A DNA stretch of 50,729 nucleotides from Pirellulales bacterium. Lineage in GTDB: Bacteria; Planctomycetota; Planctomycetia; Pirellulales; JAICIG01. This document shows positions 42,632 through 50,729 of this stretch, in pieces. Location: NCBI GenBank assembly GCA_035533075.1, contig DATLUO010000070.1, forward strand, positions 1-50,729. The letters are read 5' to 3'. Positions within the stretch are counted from its first letter, which is position 1. Each line of letters opens with the position of its first letter. Under the pieces are notes generated by a model, which was given only the letters and a program-made list of their open reading frames with translations, ran no database searches and was not told where the DNA came from. Position numbers and translations under genes: made by a program.

Positions 42632-45600
42632 ATGACCGCAGAAGAAAAAGTCCTCCCCGAAGTTCTCTCCCCGACACAAATCCGGGCAAAACTCGAAGAA
42701 ATGGTCGTCAACGACCTGCTTGGCCCCGCCGAGAGCGCCGAGGAGGAGCTTGACGAACGCTCGGTGCGAGATCGCTACCTGGTCGGCGTGCTGGCCCCAC
42801 GGAAGCCATCAACACAACCCAAACCGGCTGGCAGCGATGAGGACGACGAGTTCCCGCCCGTGCTGCTTGACGAGCTTGAGGAAGATGGGGCCGAAGGCGA
42901 AGAGGACGGCCCGCAAGAATTCTCCGCTCCGTTGCCGAAGGCGACCTTTCCAGTGTCATTCGGAATGACGTTTTGCGTGAGCGGCCAGGTCCAGAAGATC
43001 GAGGCCATCGCCCGCTGGGGGCAGTATCTCAAGGTCGAGAGCCAGCATTTGGTGAACGAAAAGTCGGGCAACCCAAAACGTGTCTGGAAGCGGCACCCAC
43101 GAGGCGGGACAAAGACGATCACGCTGAAGGTTGGCCCCGTAGGGCAATTTGCCGTCGATGCCGAGTGCCCGCAGGTCTTCGTGCAAGGAGGTGGTCCGCC
43201 AACGAAACGGCAATTGGATTGTGACGCTGTTCCTGGTCAACGGTCAGGAGGAGCCGAGGATCAACAAGGACTCGATGTGGCTCTTTCAGCCGGAACTGAT
43301 CGTTCAGGCCACCGATGGCTCGGCCATCTTTTGCAAGAAGGTGAACCGGCAAAACGCCGCCAAGCTCGACCCGCTGACCGCGGCGGAAAACGCAGCGATG
43401 GAGATGCTCTATCGAAACTATGTCGAGTTCGCTGTAGGGCATGGGGTGAGCGTGCATGCGGAAACACCGCCCGGCGTGACCGACAAGGCAATTCGCATCA
43501 AAACACGAGTCATTCCGGCTTACGAGGTCTGCCGCACGACTCCGCCGACAACCGCCGATGCCAACCGCAACTCGGCATTCGGAAAGCTGGCCGGGTTAGT
43601 GATCGACATGAAGGAGTTGGCAGAGGCCGATCCGGCGAACTTGCCGGGGATGCTGGAGCCACTGGTGATCGCCTATGACGACTGGATCACGAACGAGGCG
43701 AAGCGGGTGCCCGGTTTGGGGCACCATAAGAATGCCGCCAATGCGGCCCTCGATCGCTGCCGCAACTCACTCAAACGAATCAAAGAAGGCATTGCGCTCC
43801 TCGACCCAAAATCGAAAACCTACGATGCCCAGGCGGTCGATGCCTTTCAATTTATGAACCGGGCCATGTGGTGGCAGCGGACGCACTCGATTTACTCCGA
43901 GATCATTCGCAGAGACGAACAGGTAAAATTCCAAGACATCGACATCCCCAAAAACCGCTCCTGGTTCCCCTTCCAGATCGCCTTCATCCTGCTGAACATG
44001 CCGGGGGTGACGGACCTCAACCATCCCGACCGCAGCGAGCAGCCTGATGCCACCGCCGACTTGCTTTGGTTCCCAACTGGCGGAGGCAAAACCGAAAGCT
44101 ACTTGGGGCTGGCCGCCTACACGATGGGGCTGAGGCGGCTGCAAGGCGTGGTTGAAGGCCGGTCGGGCGAAGATGGCATTACTGTGTTGATGCGGTACAC
44201 CTTACGGTTGCTGACCATCCAGCAGTTCCAGCGAGCGACGGCGCTGATGTGCGCCTGCGAGATGATTCGTCGTAGCGAAGCCAAATGGGGAAAGTCGCCC
44301 TTTCGGATTGGTCTGTGGGTCGGCCGTCGCACGACGCCCAACACCACCAAGCAAAGCGCCGAGGCAGTCAAGCTCGCCCACGGCCAACGAGACGGTGCGA
44401 GTTCCGTTGCCGGTATTGGCACGCCCTTTCAACTGACGTTCTGTCCCTGGTGCGGCAGCAAGATCGAGCGGGGAAAGCAAGACGTGATCGTAGAGGAATT
44501 CGCCCAGGGTGCGGGCCGCACCTTCATCTACTGTGGCAACCCAATGGGGCAGCGTTGCCCATTCACAGCCACGGGCGCCCCCAAAGAAGGTCTGCCGGTC
44601 TTAGTCGTCGATGAAGAGATTTACCGTCGCCTGCCGACGATGCTGATTGCCACCGTCGATAAGTTCGCCCAGATGCCGTGGAACGGGGCGGTGCAGATGC
44701 TCTTTGGCCAGGTGACAGGCCAGTGCGACCGGCACGGCTACATTTCTCCTGAGATCGACGACATCTCTCCGGGCGGCAGCGGCCATCCAAAAACGAAAAC
44801 CGGTTACGGCCCTGCGAAAGCACTGCCGCACAACCCGCTGCGCCCGCCTGATCTCATCATCCAGGACGAACTTCATCTCATCAGCGGGCCGCTGGGCACG
44901 CTTGTGGGTCTATACGAGACGGCCATCGACAAACTCTGCACCTGGGAAGTACACGGCAAGAAGGTTCGACCCAAGGTTATCGCTTCAACGGCAACGATTC
45001 GCCGCTCGATGGATCAAGTTCATGCGTTGTTTCTGCGAAAGGTCGATGTGTTTCCGGCGCATGGCCTCGATGTCGAAGACAGTTTCTTTTCGATCCAACG
45101 AGCACCGAGCGACCAGATTCCGGGGCGGCGTTACATCGGCATCTGCGCCCCCGGCCGCCGGCTGAAGGCAGCCCTCATTCGTGTTTATGTCGCCTTCCTC
45201 TCGTCGGGTCAGGCCCTTTACGAAAAATATGGCTTGGCCGCCGATCCGTGGATGACGCTCGTGGGCTACTTCAATTCGATGCGTGAGCTAGGCGGAATGC
45301 GCCGCTTAGTGGATGACGATGTGGCAAGCCGACTGCGAAAGATGGATCGGCGAGGCTTGGCGAAAAGGTTTTTTTCCGGCACCGATTATCTCCAGGAACT
45401 CACTTCCCGCATGGCGTCGTCACAGATTCCTCTCACGCTCGATCGGCTCGAAATTCCGTTCGATCCCGTGATGCAGGCCAAGCGAAAGGCGATGGCAAAG
45501 AAACAGCAGTTCAGTGGAATGCCGGCCAAGCCGCTCGATGTATTGCTGGCGACAAGCATGATTTCCGTCGGTGTCGATGTGAAGCGGCTGGGCCTGATGG

Positions 45601-46277
45601 TTGTCGGCGGTCAGCCAAAGACAACTGCTGAATACATCCAGGCAACTAGCCGTGTGGGCCGCAGCCATCCGGGCATCGTCTGCACGGTTTTCAATTGGGC
45701 CAGGCCCCGTGATCTGTCGCACTACGAAACCTTCGAGCATTATCACGCCACCTTTTACCAGCACGTCGAGGCTCTTTCGGTGACGCCGTTCTCACCAGGG
45801 GCGTTGAGCCGTGGGTTGGCGGCGCTGCTCGTCGCTTGCGTGCGGCTGGAAGGAACCGAATTCAACGGCAATGATAAGGCAACGCTGCTCGCCACGCAGG
45901 CCAACCACCAATACGTGCAGGAGGCGATCAAAGTCATCTCCGACCGAGCGCATCTCGTGGGCAAGGACAACAAGGTTGCCAAGTTCGTAAAAGACGAACT
46001 GAAGAGGAAGGTTGATTGCTGGCAAGCCGAAGCACAGCGGACGGCGGGTGGCCGTGTGCTTGGCTACCGTGACGTGCGAGACGGCGTGACCGTGAACCTT
46101 CTTCATCATCCCGGCTTGAAGCGCTGGGAGGAGTTTACCTGCTTGAACTCGTTGCGGGAGGTTGAGCCAACCGTGAAGCTGATCCTGGACGACCACCATT
46201 TGGATGACGACGCCAGCGCAATGGCCGCTCCCATGCCGGAACCTTCGACCGAGGATGAAGAGGGGAGCGACGAGTGA
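42632..46277 (+). pseudogene. drmA: DrmA DISARM helicase, single-base frameshift
   Basis: The first part (ATG 42632) runs to the reading VDAECPQVFVQGG; the remainder (EVVRQRNGNWIVTLFLVNGQ onward) is in the next frame. One extra G around 43190-43191 explains the shift. All helicase motifs lie after it: FPTGGGKTES (about 44069), CPWC zinc-like pair (about 44445), QDELHLISG (about 44860), VIASTATIRRS and TSRVGRS (about 45645). DrmA with DrmB forms the core DISARM complex that blocks incoming phage DNA. Apart from the shift it is full length (about 1215 codons), so a sequencing error or programmed slip is possible. Confidence 0.82.
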
Positions 46278-48160
46278 ACCCACCGATCACGAAACATGAT
46301 GTCGGCGATCTGCGCCCCAGCCAAATCCTCACGACATTTGGCGTCGGCTCGATCATCGACCTACCTAACATTGCGGCGATGGTGATGGGGCTGGACGACT
46401 GGCCAATCCACTATTCGTCGGAGATCAATGAAGAACGGCTGTTGGTGTCGGTTCAAAATGCCTTGGGCGGCCAGGTGAAGCGGTTGCTAACGCCCCCTCG
46501 CACGGAAGAAACAACCGGCGCTCCCAACGCTTTCGATGAGCGTGCCTACATCGGCGTGCCGGTAGCTCCCTTTCCACGTTGGATGGTCTGCCCGGCGTGC
46601 CAGTTGCTTGCGCCGCTGAGTTCCGATCTTTTCTCACTCAAGACGGAACCCTATCACCCGGAACGAGCGAGGTACGTCCACACCAGATGCCAAAAGAAAC
46701 CTGGGAAACCGCCGACCGTGGTGCCGGCTCGTTTTGTCGTTGCCTGCCCTCACGGACATCTCGACGATTTTCCGTGGGTGGAGTTCGTGCATCAGGGCCG
46801 CTCGAATTGCCGCTACCGGCTACGGTTGCGTGAAGGCATTTCCGGCGAGGCTGCCGATGTGCTCGTTGTCTGTGAGGTGTGCAATAGCATCCGCAGCATG
46901 GCTCATGCCTTTGGCCCCGGTAACGAGCAGAACCTTCCTCCATGCCGTGGTCGCCGACCTCACTTGCGAGACTTCGAGCCGGAAGGCTGCGAGGTCGAAC
47001 ACGTCCGGGCCATGCTCCAAGGCGCATCGAATAGCTGGTTCTCGGTAATCCTATCGGCGCTGTCGATACCAACCTCGGTCGATCAACTTTCACAGTTGGT
47101 GGACGATCAATGGGTCACGTTGGAGAAGGCCCAAAGCCAACAGAACATCGAGTTGTTGAGGCAGGTGGGGCAGTTGAACGACTTTGCCAAATTCAGTGAC
47201 CAGCAGATTTGGGAGGCAGTGCAAAAGAAGCGTTCAGGCGGAGCGCAACAGGCGGGCGAGCCGACCGACCTTAAATCGCCCGAATGGGAAATCTTCTCGA
47301 ATCCCGCAGCCGCTCCACCAAGCCGCTACTTCAAATTGCGAGTCGTACAACCGCCGCTCGGTTATCGAAAGATTTTCGACAAAATCGTGCTGGTCGAGCG
47401 GCTGCGTGAGGTGCGTGCGTTGATTGGCTTCACTCGCATAGAGTCGCCCGGCGATTACGATACGCCGTTTCAAGTGCCCAAGGGGCAACTCGCCCCTCTC
47501 TCCCGCACTGAGCCTAAATTCGTGCCTTCGAATGAGATCAACGGTGAAGGCATCTTCTTTGAGTTCTCCGAGGAGACGATGGTCGCTTGGGAGAAAAACC
47601 TGGCCGCCCACGACCGTCTCTTTTACGAAGCTCATCAGCGATGGCGGGAGTCTCGCAATCATCCCCTACCGAAAGCGGGCTACCCGTCGATTCGGTACAT
47701 CCTTCTGCATTCGTTTGCTCATGCGGTGATTCGACAATTGGCCGTCGAGTGCGGCTACACGGCGGCCAGCATTCGAGAACGCATTTATTCCCGAATCGCA
47801 GACGAAGGGTCGCCAATGGCTGGCGTGTTACTTTACACGGCGGCACCAGATAGCGAGGGCACGCTTGGTGGACTCGTGAGCCTGGGCGAAACCGACACAT
47901 TAGGCAGGCATCTCAACCAGGCCCTTGAAGCGATGCGGCTATGTGCATCCGATCCGCTATGCGCCGAACATCATCCCTATCGGGATGGAACTCTTCACGG
48001 GGCAGCCTGCCACGCTTGCTTGTTTCTGCCGGAGACCTCTTGCGAGCGTGGCAACAAGTACCTCGATCGTTCGGTTCTCGTGAAGACGCTCGACAAGGAA
48101 CACTTGGCGTTCTTCGATTGCAACGTGGAGGAAGACGAGCAACAGGATGAGATCGGCTAA
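46274..48160 (+). CDS. drmB: DrmB, DISARM DUF1998 protein
   Basis: 628 residues from GTG 46274, overlapping the drmA stop. It begins with the typical GDLRPSQILTTFGVGSIIDL. A CPAC pair is at Cys106/Cys109, and a C-terminal cysteine group (HGAACHACLFLPETSC) belongs to DUF1998, with HSFAHAVIRQLAVECGYTA before it. It is the partner of DrmA. Length and sequence are intact. Its stop overlaps the drmC start (TAATG). Confidence 0.92.
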   Translation: MNPPITKHDVGDLRPSQILTTFGVGSIIDLPNIAAMVMGLDDWPIHYSSEINEERLLVSVQNALGGQVKRLLTPPRTEETTGAPNAFDERAYIGVPVAPFPRWMVCPACQLLAPLSSDLFSLKTEPYHPERARYVHTRCQKKPGKPPTVVPARFVVACPHGHLDDFPWVEFVHQGRSNCRYRLRLREGISGEAADVLVVCEVCNSIRSMAHAFGPGNEQNLPPCRGRRPHLRDFEPEGCEVEHVRAMLQGASNSWFSVILSALSIPTSVDQLSQLVDDQWVTLEKAQSQQNIELLRQVGQLNDFAKFSDQQIWEAVQKKRSGGAQQAGEPTDLKSPEWEIFSNPAAAPPSRYFKLRVVQPPLGYRKIFDKIVLVERLREVRALIGFTRIESPGDYDTPFQVPKGQLAPLSRTEPKFVPSNEINGEGIFFEFSEETMVAWEKNLAAHDRLFYEAHQRWRESRNHPLPKAGYPSIRYILLHSFAHAVIRQLAVECGYTAASIRERIYSRIADEGSPMAGVLLYTAAPDSEGTLGGLVSLGETDTLGRHLNQALEAMRLCASDPLCAEHHPYRDGTLHGAACHACLFLPETSCERGNKYLDRSVLVKTLDKEHLAFFDCNVEEDEQQDEIG

Positions 48161-48963
48161 TGGAACGAGGGCAACAAGTCATCGCCGTTGAAGCGAGCAG
48201 CCTGGCGAAGGCATTGCCCTATTCGCTCATGCAAGTCGTAAGCGATGCGGTTGAATCGTGCGACGTTTCGGATTGGCCCGGCTCACGACATCGACTGACC
48301 AGCGGAATTGGGCACGCACATTACCGCTGTCTCGTGGGCAACTTTCTCGATTGTTGGAAGTTGCACGCCGCTGAAAGTTCATGCGAAGCCGTGGCGTCGG
48401 CACTACGAACCGCTGCTTACGCAGAGAAGTCTCATCAAGACAGCCAAGGGGTCGAGCTAGTTTGGACTGGCCCGGAGGCGGGAGCCGTTCCATGTCGCCG
48501 CACTGAGCAGGCATTGCTCCAGTTGATTGACGGTGCGAGCGAGCGGGTAGTGGTGGTGAGCTACGCCGTTTACAACATTCCACGGATTTGCGATTCTCTT
48601 GTTCGTGCCGCAGGTCGGGGAGCCAAAATCAACGTGGTCGTAGAGACGCCCGATCGCTTAGAAGGCCAAAACACCTACAGCACGCTCCAGGCCCTTGGTG
48701 CCGAGGTCGCAGCGAATTCGAGCGTTTACTATTGGCCGCTCGATAATCGAGCGAAGGACGCAAACGGCAAGAGAGGCATTCTCCATGTCAAGTGCGCCGT
48801 TTCCGATGGAGAAACGCTCTTCCTCACGAGCGCCAACCTCACGGAGTACGCATTCACGGTCAACATGGAACTAGGCGTGCTTATCACCGGCGGCGAATTA
48901 CCGAAGCAGGTCGAGCAGCACTTCGACCGCTTGATTCAGACCGGCGTATTGGCGAGGCCATAA
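48160..48963 (+). CDS. drmC: DrmC, DISARM phospholipase-D-like nuclease
   Basis: 267 residues. One HKD motif is clear, His209-x-Lys211-x4-Asp216 (LHVKCAVSDGETLFLTSANL), with the STSANLT-type strand after it. The VVVVSYAVYNIPRICDSL stretch forms the first half of the PLD fold. One HKD per chain implies a dimer. DrmC is dispensable in some studied DISARM systems. It is the last gene of the locus. Confidence 0.92.
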   Translation: MERGQQVIAVEASSLAKALPYSLMQVVSDAVESCDVSDWPGSRHRLTSGIGHAHYRCLVGNFLDCWKLHAAESSCEAVASALRTAAYAEKSHQDSQGVELVWTGPEAGAVPCRRTEQALLQLIDGASERVVVVSYAVYNIPRICDSLVRAAGRGAKINVVVETPDRLEGQNTYSTLQALGAEVAANSSVYYWPLDNRAKDANGKRGILHVKCAVSDGETLFLTSANLTEYAFTVNMELGVLITGGELPKQVEQHFDRLIQTGVLARP

Positions 48964-49018
48964 AGAAATTAAGCGATCATCATGCCCGCCGACCTCCCCA
49001 TCCGTGAACCCAACAAAT

Positions 49019-49122
49019 ATGGTTAGTGGTTAGTGGTTAGTGGTTAGTGGTCGGTGGTCGGTGGTTGGTGGTTGGTGGTTGGTGGTTGGTGGTTGGTGGT
49101 TGGTGGTTGGTGGTTGGTGATT
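49019..49122 (+). repeat. Long heptad array, words GGTTAGT to GGTTGGT
   Basis: About 15 units of seven bases. The first four read GTGGTTA, the middle two GTCGGTG, and the rest GTTGGTG. It is the longest array in the window, has no inverted partner, and is complementary to the word at 29704-29741. Confidence 0.9.
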
Positions 49123-49132
49123 GGCAGAGTGT

Positions 49133-49421
49133 CAGCCGTGCCTAAGAATTGAGCAGCGCCGCCGGGCGGCTGTCGCGACCCGCTCGCCAGCGCACGGTCG
49201 GTGTAAATTTGCACCGACCGATGGAACACGGCGTTTTTGCCAATCGCTTACACTGACAGAGGGGTTTTTTGGCGGCTGCTCAAATGATGTGCATGGTGGT
49301 CATCTGGCTGCATGTTCTTTGAGCAATTCTTTTGTCGTGCGGCGAACCAGCCGCCGGCGTTCGTCGAGCCGCGGTGAGAAGTCGAAAAGATCCGGTCCCA
49401 AGCCAACGGCGCGGTAGAACA
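49133..49421 (+). repeat. Long direct repeat, copy A
   Basis: Starts CAGCCGTGCCTAAGAATTGA and ends GGCGCGGTAGAAC. It aligns with 49697-49973; the last 165 bases are nearly identical, and the middle is diverged. Both copies are preceded by GTGGTTGG. It contains no coding region I can support and may be a non-autonomous element. Confidence 0.8.
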
Positions 49422-49607
49422 TAGGGAGCCAAGCAGGCGGACGACTGCAACCGGTCCAACCCAAGCCAGTCGCGAGAGAACAAAGGATGTCTTGGTGCCG
49501 AGCGGATGCCGCCGGCTTGCCCGGCGGGGGTTCGCGTTGGCAGCCTACGGAACGACGCGCCCGACAGCCGCTTCCGCCAGCAGGCCGCCGCTTCCCGGTC
49601 AGCCTCC

Positions 49608-49655
49608 CCGCTTGCGGAGCAAGCGGGCTACGTAGCCCGCTCGCTCCGCGAGCGG
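49608..49655. repeat. 48-bp near-perfect palindrome
   Basis: The centre GCGGGCTACGTAGCCCGC (49623-49640) is a perfect palindrome, and the outer 15 bases on each side pair with two mismatches. It lies between the two long direct-repeat copies. Confidence 0.85.
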
Positions 49656-49696
49656 ATCGGCGATCGGGAGGCGAACGGTGGTGGTTGGCAAAGCTT

Positions 49697-49973
49697 CAGC
49701 CGTGCCTAAGAATTGAGCAGCGGCCTAGCGTGGACGCCGGTGCCGATCGGCTGGCGCAAATTTGCGACAGCCGACGAAACACGAGGTTTTTGCCCATCGA
49801 TTAAACGGACAGAGGGGTTTTTGCGGCTGCTTAAATGATGGGCATAGTGGTCATCTGGCTGCATGTTCTTTGAGCACTTCTTTTGTCGTGCGGCGAAGCA
49901 GCGTCGCCGGCGTTCGTCGAGCCGCGGTGAGAAGTCGAAAAGATCCGGTCCCAAGCCAACGGCGCGGTAGAAC
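49697..49973 (+). repeat. Long direct repeat, copy B
   Basis: Second copy of 49133-49421, 564 bases further on. The shared end (GGTCATCTGGCTGCATGTTC through GGCGCGGTAGAAC) is nearly identical. It is followed by two further short units of the type CCAAGCCASC plus GGCGCGGTAGAAC, spaced about 46-62 bases. Confidence 0.8.
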
Positions 49974-50729
49974 AACGGAAACGATGCGGAGCAAGCTCGC
50001 CGCAGATCCATGCCAAGCCAGCCGCGCGGTAGAACGAGAGGAATGACAGTGCAACATGCCAAGCCAGCGGCGCGGTAGAACGAAAGGAACGACAGAAAGA
50101 TTACCAGACAGAAAAATGAGCGATGGCGACCGCCAATCCAAAATCCCGAAATCGAAAATCCAAAATCAGCCGCACCCCCCAGATTTACCGTTGCGGCCAC
50201 GGTTTCGAAGGCTGAGTTGGCCTTGCCGCAACCTGGGTGGCGCAATGGCTTTAGGGCAAGGATTCTGCTGAGACGATTTTTGTTTTTGACAACGGTCATT
50301 GTTTTTCCGCAACGGTAATTCGCCGACGGCAAGGCGGCCGCACCGCCCGCCGTTCGGCTGCTGAGAACACATCGCCTGGCGATGATGAGCACGAGGGCGG
50401 CGGTCCGACGCCGGCCCCTTCGTGACGAGTTGGGCAGCGCGACGCTCAAGCGTCGCCGCGGGTCTTTGACAACTTACTGCGGGCTTAAAAGCTTTTATAA
50501 GCGAACGTTGATGCGTTCGCGCGTGGCCGTAAAGGCATGTCGCGATTGGTGTTGCCGCTAGGCCATGACGCTGAATGCTTTTGTTTTTCGGCGTGGTTCA
50601 AAGCAGGGTAACACTTCCCGTTGGAGTTCTGCCAGCACCTCCTGCCGGAAGTACCTGCCGCTGCGTTGGTTACGTCCTGACGCGGCCCACGCAGGGCGGC
50701 GAAAGCTGTTACCCTGAGATTCCTTGATT

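Larger units (their letters stand above)
48964..50729. other. Gene-free repeat-rich tail
   Basis: No coding region is supported in 1766 bases. Contents in order: heptad array (49019-49122), direct repeat copy A (49133-49421), 48-bp palindrome (49608-49655), direct repeat copy B (49697-49973), and three to four 23-bp units starting CCAAGCCA (to 50080). From there to the end there is AT-richer sequence with one 9-bp inverted pair (50604-50612 with 50708-50716). TTTGACA at 50464-50470 could be a -35 box but has no well-placed -10. The open frames on either strand are made of the repeats. Confidence 0.6.

Noticed and set aside
49044..49229. Minus-strand peptide rich in NHQPPTT repeats
   Set aside because: It is just the translation of the heptad array; no ribosome site and no partner.
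49940..50080. CRISPR-like spacing of CCAAGCCASC...GTAGAAC units
   Set aside because: Only three or four copies, copies differ internally, spacers are 23-39 bases and unequal, and no cas gene is in the window.

Overview
The window looks like a planctomycete chromosome segment, probably Pirellulales-like although the order is uncertain. It is GC-rich. It carries two secreted proteins with the DUF1549/DUF1553 architecture and CxxCH haem motifs, a WD40 protein with an N-terminal cytochrome-like domain, a pre-peptidase (PPC) repeat exoprotein, a small LEERIAP-type peptide, and an S10/spc ribosomal operon with no rpmD (L30).

Layout. (1) 185-4892, minus strand: PPC exoprotein and DUF1549/DUF1553 protein as a two-gene operon, followed by a broken Uma2 nuclease gene (5035-5717). 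(2) 5809-11326, plus strand: a sigma70-like promoter and a compact TOMM-type RiPP cluster. It encodes a cupin/JmjC hydroxylase-like protein, an NHLP-type precursor with a Cys/Gly-rich core, a fused E1-like/YcaO cyclodehydratase, and a SagB-type dehydrogenase. A Spy-like helical exported protein and an internally deleted SGNH hydrolase follow. (3) 12846-25639: a second strong promoter, then rpsJ, rplC, rplD, rplW, rplB, rpsS, rplV, rpsC, rplP, rpmC, rpsQ, rplN, rplX, rplE, rpsN, rpsH, rplF, rplR, rpsE, rplO, secY, adk, map. (4) 25840-31686, minus strand: a small hypothetical gene, a second DUF1549/DUF1553 protein, the cytochrome/WD40 protein and the LEERIAP peptide. The peptide is divergent from a flavin-dependent halogenase-like gene (32248-33507). 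(5) 33787-48963: a class 1 DISARM phage-defence locus in the order drmD, drmMI, drmA, drmB, drmC. It is visibly decayed: drmD lacks its helicase core, drmMI has an in-frame amber codon and two insertions, and drmA has a one-base frameshift; drmB and drmC are intact. A VapBC-like pair and a second, truncated one sit between drmMI and drmA. (6) 48964-50729: no gene recognised, only repeats.

Two systems stand out. The first is the TOMM cluster, whose precursor core has eight cysteines among glycines and which carries a cupin/JmjC enzyme. The second is a repeat system. Throughout the window, spacers contain short tandem arrays with a strict 7-bp period but a different word at each place, often arranged as inverted pairs. 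Two such inverted pairs enclose genes for 121-residue four-helix-bundle (23S-rRNA-intervening-sequence type) proteins. One of these gene-bearing elements lies inside the DISARM methylase gene and leaves its reading frame open; a gene-less heptad hairpin lies in the same gene. I infer that the heptad hairpins are a mobile-element family, with the four-helix-bundle protein as its only candidate encoded factor.
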